A stretch of 64,000 nucleotides of DNA from Lunularia cruciata (lineage: Eukaryota > Streptophyta > Marchantiopsida > Lunulariales > Lunulariaceae), in assembly GCA_948567375.1 (NCBI GenBank), contig OX419762.1, positions 4,842,001 through 4,906,000 on the forward strand, given 5' to 3'. Below are positions 45,658 through 57,439 of this stretch, piece after piece (the stretch's first letter is position 1; the number at the start of each line of letters is the position of its first letter). The notes under the pieces are model-generated. The model was given only the letters and a program-made list of their open reading frames with translations. It was not told the DNA's origin and searched no databases. The translations under genes were made by a program, and so were the position numbers.

Positions 45658-45835
45658 TGATCATGAGGAGTATGAAGTTGATCGTATCCTTGCATGTCGC
45701 CATATTCAACGAGGCCGTCACCAACATACGGAGTACAAGGTCCTTTGGAATGGGTATCCCCTTCATGATGCCACCTGGGAACCTCTTTCTCACCTCCACA
45801 ATGCACAAATGGCCATCCAGGAATTCGAAGCTTCA
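45658..45835 (+). pseudogene. Element A chromodomain
   Basis: In frame with the integrase module after one TGA (45623-45625). Reads EEYEVDRIL, EYKVLWNGYP, ATWEPLSHL, QEFEAS, the standard chromodomain core with its aromatic residues. Likely binds methylated histone tails to direct insertion. Ends 40 bp before the 3' LTR. Confidence 0.9.
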
Positions 45836-45874
45836 CTGGTGACAAGGACGTCACCAACTAGCGACGGAGGAATA

Positions 45875-46300
45875 TGTAACAATATGGAGTTTAGCAATGA
45901 AGTCAGTCAGGCTCACGAAGTAGCATTCAAGACAAATTAGCCTAGAATATTCCAGAAGTATCTAGGAAGCTTCTTGGGAAGCTTCCTGGTTAGCTTAACT
46001 TGCACCTTAAGTAAGTAGCTTCTGGAAGGAAGCTTCTAGAAGCTTCCAACTAGCTTAGCTTGCATGCCAAGTAGGCGGCCTCTAGAAGGAAGCTTCTTGA
46101 GAAGCTTCTTAGTTAACTTGGCTTGCACTCTAAGAAAGCAACTTGAGGAAGCTTCTTGAGAAGCTTCTCAAGGGCCTTGTATGCTACCTATAAATACCAA
46201 GGCCAAAGCTCATGCTAGGCATTTGGAGTTTTCTCTCATTCAAGTGTCCCAATGTGAGTTTCCATTCTTCTATTTCTCTCCTTGGTTTTGGTCTTTTACA
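45875..46300 (+). repeat. 3' LTR of element A
   Basis: 426 bp, TGTAACAATATGG to TCTTTTACA. Preceded by a short purine tract (GCGACGGAGGAAT). Contains GAAGCTTCTAGAAGCTTC at 46029-46046 (four alternating heat-shock modules) and TATAAATA at 46189. Confidence 0.95.
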
Positions 46301-46526
46301 GGGCCTTACAAGGAGGTGTCTTCCACGGGAGTGTCTCAATTTTATGATCTACTCTCTTTTTTGGTGGTAATCTTGAGGGTAGATCATCAAGAAAGACATC
46401 TTGAAATTCATCCACCACAGCCTTCAATTTCTCAGGAATTTGTCCATTGAGTTGTGCACTCTGGACTTCTCTTATTAGACCCATGAAACATCTATTGGCA
46501 TGCTTTGTGATCTCTGTTGAGAACAA
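46301..46526 (-). pseudogene. Element B gag-to-pol fusion fragment
   Basis: The frame starts in the gag sequence FSTEITKHA (as in element C at 212-186) and passes at about 46497 straight into the pre-RT linker (LIREVQSAQ, VVDEFQDVFLDDLPSRLPP). The missing part would be the rest of gag, the zinc knuckle and protease. The frame then runs into element A at 46305/46300 and continues at 40578. Confidence 0.85.
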
Positions 46527-47411
46527 TCGAAAATATCAATTCATTCTTGAGATCCAATTTTCCACTATTCTGATCATACGCTACCCCTTGTAATGCTCAA
46601 TGTTGGAGGTCTTCTTCATCTTGAGTAGCAATATAACTTCGTCGTTGATAGGGTTCGTAGGTATAGATGCCTCTCGAAGTACTTCAGTCATAGGTACCGG
46701 GTTTTGAGACGGCTCTTCTTCTTGCATGGCTTGACTTTGTAATGTCTCCATGGTCATCTTAATCTCTCAAAATTCATTCAACATCCCTTGCATTCCTTGC
46801 ACCAGCTCTTGCAATTACGGATCCATGGTTCCTGCAACACTCAATTGCTACTATCTACTTCAATATAGAGTCAATATGATCACTCTGGAAGGCGCACAAA
46901 CTATCGGAATTACCATTGGGTCCTCAGAAGCTATCACTCGTTGATACTACTCCTTGCCAAAATTTCTAACCACAAAATCTCTAAACATCAGTTTTGATCT
47001 CACTACATAATGGATTTCTACTTGAGTGTTGAAAGGGAGAGGATTTGGGACATTCACATCTATATCATCATAATAGAATGTAGATTGTCAAATCCTACTC
47101 TCTGTCATATATCAATACAGGTAGAATTACCGGGTTTGGTGAGTTCATTACCCTGTCCATGAATTCTATGCCAAAGTGATAAACTAGCGATACCCTCATT
47201 TGCTCATGCTGGATGTACAAAACCTTGATATGGAATGGATTTAGGAATGGAAAACTACGGGCATGAAGTTTTCCTCCCGGTGCATCCATCCCGTCCGCTC
47301 TCTAAAGTCCTTCCTAAGTCTAGCAACTAGTCTATGTTCTCCACCTCAAATTACTCTATGTTCTCCACCTCTTCCAAGAAGGGTGATCCACTCTCTTGGA
47401 CTAAGACACTC
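46527..47411 (-). pseudogene. Element B gag N-terminus and 5' leader
   Basis: Minus-strand sequence equivalent to element C 213-1127: the gag start (about 46826) and MQGMLNEF-like coiled region with several stops, and further upstream the leader with the short frame 47289-47095 shared with C. Confidence 0.7.
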
Positions 47412-47423
47412 ACTTTGATACCA
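47412..47423 (-). promoter_or_regulatory. Decayed primer binding site of element B
   Basis: Minus strand reads TGGTATCAAAGT, the tRNA-iMet site with changes at its 3' end. Confirms minus orientation. Confidence 0.8.
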
Positions 47424-47424
47424 T

Positions 47425-48182
47425 TGTAATACTTCAAGGACAAGAGAAGAGAGAGAAACACAATGGAGAAACACAAATTACACACTCAACATTCGGTGCC
47501 CCAAAGGAACACCTTCTCTTTACTATATAGACCAAGAGGATCTTTTCCAAGGAAGCTCCACCATAGGATTAGGCACACAAATAGGTGACATGTCATCAAG
47601 CTCCACCCTTGGATTACTTACTTGGATGGGTGACATGTCGGTCTAGGTCCTATCTAGTTGGTCAAACAAGCCTTGATCGGAGGGAATCTTTTAGGGAATC
47701 TTCCTATAGGAGTCTCAGAATCACGTGAGTAAGGTACCATTGGAAAGCTCTCGACAAGAAAAACCAAGGGGGGAAGGCCAGCCTCTCCTCCATTTGGGGG
47801 GGGGGGGGGGGGAATCTGCACATTTTTGAGGTCTAATTCATCCGTTTAGGCCTCCGAAATTGCCTTCAAAGATTTCAGGCATATTTTGGTTCCTACTCTA
47901 TTAGTAGAAGTCCCCTTTTGGTGATACCTCTTTCTGATCTGTTTAGTCCATCATGTGTAACATCCTTCCAGATGTTACCAAACCAATTCTCACCTTTAAA
48001 TCATATGTCTAGCTATTGGTTCTAAGGTTCTCAAGTCTATTTAGGTTTTTGCTCTATTAGTAGAAGTACTCTTTTGGTGATACTTCTATCTGATCTATTT
48101 TGACCATCATGTATAACATCATTCTAGATGTTACCAAACCAAAGTTCACATCTAGATCATATGGCTAGCTCTTGGTATTACA
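47425..48182 (-). repeat. 5' LTR of element B
   Basis: 758 bp, same ends as 37116-37865. Contains an 18-bp G run at 47795-47812 where the other LTR has GGGGTGGG. Confidence 0.93.
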
Positions 48183-48187
48183 CATGT
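48183..48187. repeat. Target site duplication of element B (right)
   Basis: CATGT, matching 37111-37115. It merges into a TA microsatellite at 48186-48207. Confidence 0.95.
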
Positions 48188-48599
48188 ATATATATATATA
48201 TATAGATTGATTTCATGCATTGGTCATTCTCATTAAAGATCATCTTGTGTTTGAAAAGAAGGAAAAATGGAGGCTTCAAGCACTAATTTGGATACAAGTG
48301 GCCATAGCTCTTGATCGATTTGGACATCATGGGAATGAGACTAGCGTGTTGAAGGCTCAAAAATATAGGGTCTTAGAGTTGGATCTTCTTCTAACTTTAT
48401 CTACAAAGTCATGTGGGCAATAATCCATTCTGAGGTGCTATGATAGCCCGATCTTGACTTACTTATAGTATAATCAATAAGAACAAGTAGTTCCTATGAG
48501 GATACAAGTTGAAAATAATTAAGAATGAAGGAACTTATCATAAGACCACAATTTTTTTAATTTTTTTTTGTTCCTCTTGGGCATGAACCACTCCCAAAA

Positions 48600-50160
48600 G
48601 AGTGTAGTATCACCCAGTATGGTGCACTACAACAAGAAGAAAAGAATCTCTTTCACTCTAAGTTCTAATAGGGATTGCTCCTAAAGGTGATAGATCACTT
48701 CATGACAAGTGCCACTCCATTCCAAAGTCATCATCATTGTAAGTGCATTCCACTCTTCCTAAAAGGCACAACTTACAAGACTCACTCATGTTGGCCAAAT
48801 GTCTAATATTTTTGATTTTGTTGTACTGCCCATGCTTCCCAATCCATTCTTTGCATGGGTTCACTCCAATGGATCCTTCAATGCTTTGTATCTTTCACTT
48901 TCAAACACTTTGATCAAAGGCTAGTACCTACTTAGTATTGAGCACTAGATACCTTACTATGAATTTCCTCACCTCTACTATTGCTTAGACACATTGACAA
49001 CATATAAAATGGAGATGCACAAAACTTAGAAAGAATTTAGAGCACTCTTTACTTGTAATTGAAGTATGAAGAAACAAACACGAGTGCCTACGGTCCTCAA
49101 CCTTAAGTAACTTTTTGGCTTTGAGCCAAAGGGATCAAGATCCCAAGTGGATGTCTTGAAAATCCTAAACTACACTATACATAATTTTCTTAAGGATCTA
49201 ATCTTATCCTACCCTACCCTATTCACTTGCATGGTGATTAAGCATCAAACACGTGTCAAGGAAGGTGTCAAGTCTTCCTCCCTAATCTAATTTTAAACTA
49301 CTATGCCAAAGTCTTGTCAAATTTCAAGTGCACTAAATGAAGAATATATTAATTTGAGTGTAGATGTTACTATACAACTCCAAGTATCTTGTTACTATAC
49401 AACTCTAAAGTATCCGGCTAGATGTGGCTAACTGCCAAAGTTTGTGAAGTGTTTTCCTATGGAGGAGTGCCTTTGGCCTGGATTTTTGGGGGTGAAGAAC
49501 TATATTTTTCCTCTTAGGTACCTAATTAATTAATTGGTTTGAGCTTGATACCCAGCTATTCCTTGTAGATAGGTTTGGTAGGTTTTTATATAAATTTCTT
49601 GTCTATATGCTTTGTTAATTGCAAAGAGCCCTTGTAGACTTGATCCTCTAATCTCTAAACCTTGAAATTTAGCTCATAGTGTTTTGTTTGCAGTGCTTGA
49701 AGTTGTCTTCCTTCTTTTAGTTTCTCAACAAAGAAAATTTGAGCCTCTTCCATCTGATGATGTATCTTGAGCCAATCTTCTTCCATCTTTTTAGTTTGAG
49801 TATCCAATTGTACCTTTGTTTTCCCTACAAGCCGATACTCTTGGCCTGCTTGGCCTTCCCTTCTTCCAAGTCCTTGGTTATGCAATCCAATTGCTACTTC
49901 TTTTTGATATTCATGCAATTGCAATTCTAAGGTGACAACTTGATCATGACCTTCATTCAATTTACTCCAAGTGCTCTTCAACTCCTAGCTCTTGCCACAA
50001 AATTGGCCCTTGGCTTCCTTCTTGTATTGCTTGTGCTGAACTTGGAGTGTTGTCAACTCATCTTGCATCTTTTGGGTTTCCTTAGCTTAGTTGTCATGCT
50101 TGTTCTCCAAGGTGGCACCCCATCTTTTGAGTTCTTAGTTTTCCTCTAGAAAAGCACCTA
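48600..50160 (-). repeat. Coiled-coil repeat family, copy iii
   Basis: Minus strand matches copy i along its length: the coding part near 49900 (EYQKEVA), the 49450-49570 block shared with copies i and ii, and 48620-48960 matching 4225-3890. No terminal repeats recognised. Confidence 0.65.
49655..49981 (-). pseudogene. Coiled-coil family protein fragment (copy iii)
   Basis: 108 codons open, Glu/Gln/Lys-rich (LELQLHEYQKEVAIGLHNQ, VQLDTQTKKMEEDWLKIHHQ), strongly helical and coiled-coil-like. The longest undisturbed piece of this part of the family in the window. Product and function unknown. Confidence 0.4.
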
Positions 50161-50900
50161 TCTTTATCACCTCTTCCTTATACAAGTATATTGATGATCA
50201 AAAGGACAATTTTTCAAGGCAAGAAGTGTCATCTATGTGACTATACTACAAGAATAGCTAATATTGGGAAATATGGGAGAAAGATTTGTTGTGAGATCCG
50301 ACATTACAAGTAGAGTCACTTGCAAGCTAACTAAGCAAAGTGTGTAATAAACCATCTATGTTATGCATATTAATCTGAGATAATGTACTATCCCTATGGG
50401 AGATAATGCATTAGCAAGGAACTTAGGCATGCAATTAAGGCTAAGATGGTGCTCTAACTATGTTAGACTTGTAATCTTGGAGAGAAGATGAAGGGTTAGG
50501 AGCCAATTGGTAGTGATAGTAGTAGCACAAGGAAGAGACAACAGCCATAGTAGAAGTAGTGTTAGGATATAGAAATTTATTTTTAGTGTTAGGTTGCCTA
50601 AGTATATAAGGAAGCTCATGGCACTCAGTAGGGGTTTTTCCTCTCTATTTTGTAGCCATAGTCATTGTAAATCTTTTGTAATTTGAGAGTGAGAGATTGG
50701 GATTCCTATTTTTTGTTCTTCAAGGAGAACCTTACATGATTAGTCAAACGCTAGTAAGTCAATTGAGGCGCTTGGGTATAATTGGGTCCATGGGCTAAAA
50801 CTATTGCTAGTTGTGGTATTGAGAGTTAATCAATGTGACTTCTACTGGCTGAACTAAAGAAGAATGACAATTATAGGGGTTGGACTAACCAGCCAATATT
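50161..50900. other. Probable LTR or leader remnant of element F
   Basis: No gene. The stretch ends at the primer-site-like sequence at 50901. A TATATAAGG near 50595 could be a promoter remnant. LTR ends could not be fixed. Confidence 0.35.
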
Positions 50901-50920
50901 TTTTGTGCCATTGCTGGGAA
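50901..50920 (+). promoter_or_regulatory. Decayed tRNA-Asp primer binding site
   Basis: TTTTGTGCCATTGCTGGGAA aligns to the usual TTTTGGCGCCGTTGCCGGGG of Athila/Tat elements with one missing base and changes that are mainly CpG-to-TpG/CpA transitions. Confidence 0.5.
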
Positions 50921-51157
50921 TACATTTGTCCTTTTCAATCCCTTCTACAACTTTCTTGGAACGTGCTTATTCAAAACAATCATATCCCAAGCATATTCTT
51001 TTCTAATCTGGAGGAAGAAATACCTCTTGTGTTCTCAGACAAGACTCTCAATTGAGGAGAACCATAACCTCCTATTTCCACTAGTCCTACTTATCTCAGT
51101 TTGAGAGAAGTTTTACCTCTTGCATTTACAAGCACTCTTTCAAATCTTTAGAGTTGG

Positions 51158-52592
51158 GTGTTTTTTCCATTCATGGCAAGCTTTTTTGCCAAGGGAAGTC
51201 TGTCTATCTCAGCACTACACTCTATGGCTGCACAAGCTCATTTTACAACAACACCTATCCTAACTTCTACTACCCTTATAGCTACCATTGCAATGGTATC
51301 AACCTCAAGGGAAGAAACAATAGTATACACTTTAGAACCATAGTGTTCACAAAGCAAGAATATTGCGAATCATTCCTTTGAATGTTCAAGAATGTCTACA
51401 TGGCACAAAATATCATGGATGATATTGCCATGGTATGGAAAATTGGCCAATGTTTCATTGGCATCATGCAACATTGGTTTAGTTGCTTAGCCCCTGCCAT
51501 GAGAACAAGTTATGCATTGACACAAGCTAGAGGGCAACAAGAATACATCTTGTCAAGGTAGTAAGAACAACTTAGGGAGATGATAAATAGACTCCACAAA
51601 GAACACAATGCAAGTATTTATTCAACAATTTAAATACATATTGTTAGTGATCACACCTGCTATAGATACTACTATGGCTCTTAATTGGTTTAAGGATGCA
51701 CTACTTGAGGTATCTAAAAATTCCTCATCTACAACAAAGCTATTATGATAGCATAGGCATTTGAGGAAGCATGATATTGGGCTCAAGCTAACAAGTGAGA
51801 CATGACCTTACTGGACCCCTGCTCTTTAATATCAAGATTCAAAGGAGATGTAATGCACAACCCTTATGTTGATACTCAAAGATTCAAGTAGCCAATTTAC
51901 TTTTATGGAGTAACTCTTGCAATTGCACATGCTCAATATGCAATACTACAACTAATGCTTGTGTATGATCATATGTCCATAGCGATTCCTATAGTTATTC
52001 CTATAAATCTCCAAATCTATAGGAACTGACCGCTCCCATAACTACCAATTTTCTTGTAGAAAATACCAAGATGGAGGACATCCTAGTAAAGTTGGAACCA
52101 TTGGATAATCTTCACTTAGCACAAAAGCCTCCAGAGAGGATCCAATGAACATTGCTACTAGGGGAGGGGTTTCTTGAACATGTTGTTTGGGATGAGGACA
52201 CATGAATGCTAAGTGTCCCATCCTACGAATCCCCAATTACTATGTCCATTCTGGGAAATATGAACATATCATGGCACAATATAAATCACTCCAAACACTC
52301 CAAGAGCCTAAAGAAGAAAGAGCACATGTTGTGGATTCAATCCCACAGCATAACAACTTCAACCAACACTTGTGTGATCCACTCTTCCAAGGAAGGAGAG
52401 GAAATGGAAGAAGTAGTAGACCTCTTGGACCCAATACACGCTATCACATTTGCAGTGAGAATAATTACTCAAACCAATGTACCAACAAGCCAGCCTATTG
52501 TGCATTTCCTTCATAGTCCATACAATGGCACAATACCCAGACTTTGGGAACTTTATAACTTAGGTCAAGGGAGTGCATGTGCAAATGAATAG
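51158..52592 (+). pseudogene. Element F gag relic
   Basis: Patchwork of plus-strand frames. 52175-52216 reads (stop)-T-C-C-L-G-(stop)-G-H-M-N-A-K-C-P, a CCHC zinc knuckle with its first Cys changed to TGA. Downstream frames 52202-52592 continue without a recognisable domain. Confidence 0.5.
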
Positions 52593-53119
52593 CACAATAA
52601 TGGTAGCCGTAGTGGGAACATGCATTTCATTGAGATTGAGGAAAGTTCTCATCGGGTAAATATAGTAGCAATTGGTGAAGATGCTATTATGGAGAGAAAC
52701 ATGTTCCTTACAACCCAAGCCTACACTAATGCAATACCTTATCCAACAATAACTCTGCTTCTGAGAGTTACTCCTCCAAAGTTATGGATGAAGAAGTTGT
52801 GCGGGATGAAACTCATTAGCTCATTATGGAAATGTATAGAGCAGTAGATACTATGTTTGACACTCTAGCAAAACAGTCACCAAATTTAGTAATACATGAC
52901 AATTGCATTGGTTCTTATCTAGCTAATCTAAGAGCCAATATTACTATCAAATAACTTTGTAAAGTGTCCCTTATAAAACAAAGGAAGCTGAAAAATTTCC
53001 TACAAAAAGAATAGCCCATAGTGCACTTCAAGGATCCACTAATTGGGAGTATTCACCCACAAGGATGCAATCCCATAGAAGCACCATAGACCCCAACTAT
53101 AGGAATCCCTCATAGTGCC

Positions 53120-53329
53120 GTGGTTGACAAAATTCTGACTGATCATCATGTGTTTTACACCAAGGTCAATGACCTGAATATTCTCATGACAATCCAAAGG
53201 AATGTTATCCCAAATTGTTGCATCTACTTAGGATCCTTGGTTAACATAATGACCAAGGGTATGATGGAAACATTGGGATTGAATGATATGGCAAAGACTT
53301 CCATCCTCCTTTGGATGGCCGACGGGTGA
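53120..53329 (+). pseudogene. Element F protease relic
   Basis: 70 codons with CCIYLGSLVNIMTKGMMETLGL and LWMADG, the plant Gypsy retropepsin pattern, with the D-S/G-G active site altered to L-G-S. Confidence 0.6.
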
Positions 53330-54559
53330 AGATATCACCTTCTTGGAGTGTTGTACAAGGTCCTACTCATCAATGAGGAGATCTTTTTGGTTGACTACTT
53401 GATAATATGTACTCTTGCTTTAATACAATCTCCACAAGGAGTCCTGTGGTTGGTGGATGCCTACATGGTCACCTCTTGGCAGATTAGTAAGTTACCATTT
53501 AGTAGAAGATCCAATCACATTGTACATCCAATGTACCCAATGGAACTTATGTCAAGCTTTGAAAATGAAGGAGAACCAAGTTTTAGCATTTATACATAGA
53601 GCCTATGCACATGCTCATAGCAGTGAGGAAATTGTAGATGCAATCACTAATTGTCTTTTCATAATGGAGGAAAAAATGAGTGGTCATGCCGTAGAACTAC
53701 ACAACAATAGCCCCACTTTTTGGTGAGTTCACAAATGTTCTTGGCATGCATGGTTCCAAGGCCCCAAGAAATGTTTCTTTGGACTCAAAGGGAAACTCCC
53801 TTAGCATTGATGATGGATCTTTCTCATGCAATGTTCCCATTGCCCTTTGCTTGGAAACATACTCAAGAAACCTTGACTATCTCATACATCTGTATCAAAG
53901 ATGATATTGATTGTCAACAAAGAATAAACAAGCAATACCTTCATCTTGATGGAACTTCTCATAACAATATTTTTATCCCTTAACCAATGAAACAAAGCCC
54001 ATTGTGAGCAATGTAGTTCTTTCAATCATTATTGACAAGATGAGTCATCCATTCCATACCACTACTATTTTGATCCTATGGGAAACCCCAAAAAGAGAAT
54101 TGAAAAGGAACAAGAAGTTCATCATACAATACCTAAGGATAGATTCTAATGCTACTTCCTATAAAAACCACTATTGTTGTCCTTTGAGACCATTCTCCTT
54201 CACTTGTAGATTCTAGATAAGTTTCATGATCTTGTCATCTCATAGGCAGACCAAACACCTAAATATGCTAAAGATCAACACCAACATATCCACAAAGGAT
54301 CAACCCTTCTACAAGTACTTTTTCAAGAGTTTTGAGATTTGTTTTCTTATGACTACATAGAACTCTTAGGGGTTGATCACTAGACATGCCAACATAAAAT
54401 ATTAATTTTTCTAGATGCCATTCTAATAAGATACCAATGATACTAGTTGAACCTCACCTACTATTAGAGAATGGGGGATGAAATAGACAAACCACTAAAG
54501 TGAGGATTTATCTATCCCATAGGAGAGACCAAATGGGACTTCCTAATCTTGGGTTTCCC

Positions 54560-55060
54560 TAACAAAGGTACAAGAAAGGTACACATCAATGTGGATTTTT
54601 GGAAATTGAATGCATAGACCATGCTTGACTCATTCCCAATCCCATTCATATACACTATTAGACAGAGTGGCATATAGCTAATGCTCCTTGTTTATGAATG
54701 GGTACTTTGGCTACAACTAGATTTCCATTCCTCCAAAAGATGAATACAAGACTACATTTGTCATAGAGTGGGCTACCTATACCTACTGAGTGATGCCCTT
54801 TGGGTTGAAAAATACTCCCACAACATTCAATCATTGCATGATGAACTTGTTTTGTGCAATAAGGAAGGACATGGAGTTATATCTTGGTGATATGTGCATA
54901 TAGAAATCCCATAATAACCATTTTAGTGAGCTAAGGGCCATTATGCACATTTGAAGGCAAGTAAGGATTTCTCTTAACCCACAAAAGTGTCTATTTTCCA
55001 TCTCTTTGCATGCCTTTCCTTGGTCTATGAAAATGGCATAATGGTGGACCCTGTCGTGCA
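54560..55060 (+). pseudogene. Element F reverse transcriptase relic
   Basis: Frames with VHINVDFWKLNA (R to W), SFPIPFIYTI, IPPKDEYKTTFVIEW, VMPFGLKNTPTTFNHCM and YLGDM (from the YxDD box, first Asp lost) in the RT order, with frameshifts and stops between. 54250-54560 contains no clear domain. Confidence 0.7.
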
Positions 55061-55140
55061 TATATACATCGCTACACAACATAGATTGATGTCAGCATCA
55101 TACACTATAGAAGCACAACTCACACATAAGTCATACATAG

Positions 55141-55843
55141 ACTCTAAAGTGCCATAATGCCACCGTGCCACAAAGGGACTCATAGTTATAGCAGTTGGTA
55201 GAGCCCAATGCCAATGAGAGAGAGCGGGCGATGGGTTTTTGCACTGGTATTACCATTGTTCCAGCAGTGTCAGAGGCATCTATGTGTCAAGTGTTAGGTT
55301 AGGCTATGGACCTGAACTATTTGACTTGGATTATGAGCCTTAGCTTGGCATAGCAGCATAGGATGCACTTGATAGGCATCACCACTTGGACACTTGTGAG
55401 CCCTATGCCGATCGGGATGATTTAGGCACATGCTTGGGGCGATGGACCAAGTGGACATGGTATTATTGGGACACCGCCAGTAGCTACTAGGGAGAGTGGT
55501 CTACTTGGAGTCCATCTAGGTGAGCATAGGCTATTTGGATTACACCTTTGGTCCACTTGGGATGCAGCTAGAGGATGTGTGGAGCTTGTAGCCAGAGTGG
55601 AGGGAGTTTTTCACACAGAGGTTGGGACCTCTAGTGGTTGGAGGCATGAAACTATTGCTCCCAAAGGCTCATTGTAGCAACCAGTCAGTACTCCTATGAC
55701 AGTTACAAAGGATACTTGGGAGCCACATCTTAGACCCAAGTGTATTGGAGAGGAAAGACGGAGAGTTTGGAGGTTTTTGAGGAGCCACACAAGTTGTTTT
55801 GCCTTCAGTTTGAAGAATTTGGGTGCTCTGAAGGGACTTGGTA
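55141..55843. other. Unassigned, higher-GC stretch before element D
   Basis: Stops in all frames, rich in TGG/CCA words (55200-55650). No gene recognised. It may be part of element F or another old repeat. Confidence 0.35.
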
Positions 55844-56265
55844 TATAACAATATGGAGTTTAGCGACAAAGTTAGTTGGGCTTACAAAGTAGAGAATAAG
55901 AAAAAATAGCTTAGAATATTCTAGAAGCAGCTAAGAAGCTTCTTTGGAAGCTTCCCAACTAGTTAACTTGCACCCTAAGCAATAGCTTCTAGAAGGAAGC
56001 TTCTAGAAGCTTCTAACTAGCTTAGCTTGCACGCCAAGTAGGCGGCTTCTAGAAAGAAGCTTCTTGAGAAGCTTCCTGGTTAATTTGGCTTGCACTCCAA
56101 GAAAGTGGCTCAAGGAAGCTTCTTGAGAAGCTTCAAGGGTCTTGTATGCTACCTATAAATACCAAAGCCAAAGCTCATGCTAGGCATTCGGAGTTTTCCC
56201 TCATTCAAATGGCCCAATGTGAGTTTCTATTCTCCTATTTCTCTCCTCGGTTTCGGTCTTTTACA
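55844..56265 (+). repeat. 5' LTR of element D
   Basis: 422 bp, starts TATAACAATATGG (the TG end mutated to TA) and ends TCTTTTACA. Carries GAAGCTTCTAGAAGCTTC at 55996-56013 (four alternating heat-shock modules) and TATAAATA at 56154-56161. Confidence 0.92.
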
Positions 56266-56266
56266 T

Positions 56267-56278
56267 TGGTATCAGAGC
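56267..56278 (+). promoter_or_regulatory. Primer binding site of element D
   Basis: TGGTATCAGAGC after the LTR end, initiator Met tRNA type. Confidence 0.95.
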
Positions 56279-56536
56279 AGGAATGGGATGGATGGAATTT
56301 ATGGACCACAAAATCCACTTTCGCCAAACGATTGGGACTTTCATGTCCAAATATTACCAAAGCATCGTTTCACACAATTCATCACCTCGCGCTTTGGGCA
56401 TGATTTTCTACATATGATCACCGTGTCAGAGGAACCCTTGATACTTCTAGTTGTAACTTATGGAGAACGGTGGACGTGTTGTATCTATGTGTTAATCAAC
56501 CAGATAAATTGAGGGTAGTGGAATAGAGTAGTAGCA

Positions 56537-57439
56537 ATGACGGCAATACCAGATGTTATCCTTGCAATGCAACAACAAATCAAGCATCTTACTTGATTGT
56601 TGGATGAACGAGACCAGCAACGACGAGAACAGATAGACAGAGTGCAAGTTCAAGATGGAGGAGATCGCATTTGATTTTTGAAACCCAAGGTGTTTGAAGG
56701 AAAGAATCTTCCAGGCATAGTGGAGAATTTTGTGTTTGACTGTGAACGTTACTTTGAAGCCACCAATCTTCAAGACAAACGGAAAAAAATTCTCTTGGCT
56801 TCTAGCCAATTGGATGACATGGCAAAACTTTGGTGGCAATTCCGAGTAGAAAGAGCTGAACGACAAATTGTTACACCAATTTTGACATGGGCAGAATTCA
56901 AAGATGCAATAATTGGTTGATTCCAAACTATAAATGCCACCCGGGCCGCACAAGATAAATTGGCAAAGTTGAGGTAGATTGGCTCAATAAGAAGCTACAT
57001 CACACAAGTTCAGAACATCATCATGCAAATTCCAAATATCCAAGAAGGTGAAGTTCTGGATCGATTTGTGTGAGGATTGAAGCCACAAACCAAATTGGAG
57101 GTGACCATGCGGGAGCCACAAAATGTAGAAGAAGCCATGCAATTGGTTGAGCGTTTTGATTCCTTGGTTGTGACAACTTGGTCTCGACCTTGACCTACAC
57201 AAAGCTTACCAGTACACTACGTACGAGTGGAAGAACTGGTACCAATGGAGATTGATGCTATCCAACAAAGACTACTTGGCACAACAGATAGAGAAAGATT
57301 ACAACAAAATGGAGGTTGCTTTTATTGTCGCCAAGTTGGACATCGCATTATTGAATTTCCACGTAGGAATGGGTGACCTCGACAAGTTGCCCAGATGGAG
57401 TTTGTGGAACAAAATGATTAGGGAAATGAAGAATCATAG
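56537..57439 (+). pseudogene. Element D gag
   Basis: Starts at ATG 56537. Stops at several sites (for example TGA near 56594 where E has CGA). The best open part, 56678-56920, carries FEGKNLPG, FDCERYFEATN and ASSQLDDMAKLWW. The zinc knuckle is recognisable near 57318-57360, with its last Cys changed (I-I-E-F). A TAG at 57418 replaces CAG just before the frameshift heptamer GGGAAAT (57421-57427). Confidence 0.85.

Larger units (their letters stand above)
40579..46300 (+). mobile_element. Element A: complete but inactive Ty3/Gypsy chromovirus nested in element B
   Basis: 5722 bp with LTRs 40579-40990 and 45875-46300, tRNA-iMet primer site at 40992, gag 41354-42253, pol in the -1 frame to 45835 ending in a chromodomain, and GGGCC target duplications. 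It sits on the opposite strand inside the RT region of B, so it is younger than B. LTRs differ by a ~14-bp indel plus some substitutions, so it is not very recent. Several stops in gag and pol make it non-autonomous. Confidence 0.95.
37116..48182 (-). mobile_element. Element B: Ty3/Gypsy chromovirus, minus strand, split by element A
   Basis: Bounded by LTRs 37116-37865 and 47425-48182 (TG...CA ends) and a CATGT target duplication. Without element A it is about 5.3 kb. In element orientation: 5' LTR (48182-47425), primer site, leader, gag N-terminus, then directly the pol linker (46526), a jump over element A to 40578, reverse transcriptase, RNase H, integrase, chromodomain, purine tract, 3' LTR. 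Most of gag and the protease are missing because of an internal deletion near 46497, so this copy could only move with proteins from other elements. Multiple stops show it is now dead. Confidence 0.93.
50901..55140 (+). mobile_element. Element F: heavily decayed Ty3/Gypsy element of the Athila/Tat type
   Basis: Plus-strand order: a decayed tRNA-Asp primer site (50901-50920), gag remnants with a CCHC knuckle (52175-52216), a retropepsin relic (53120-53329) and RT relics (54560-55060). No chromodomain and a different primer from A-E, so a separate lineage. Broken by many stops and frameshifts. Both outer boundaries are uncertain. Confidence 0.65.
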
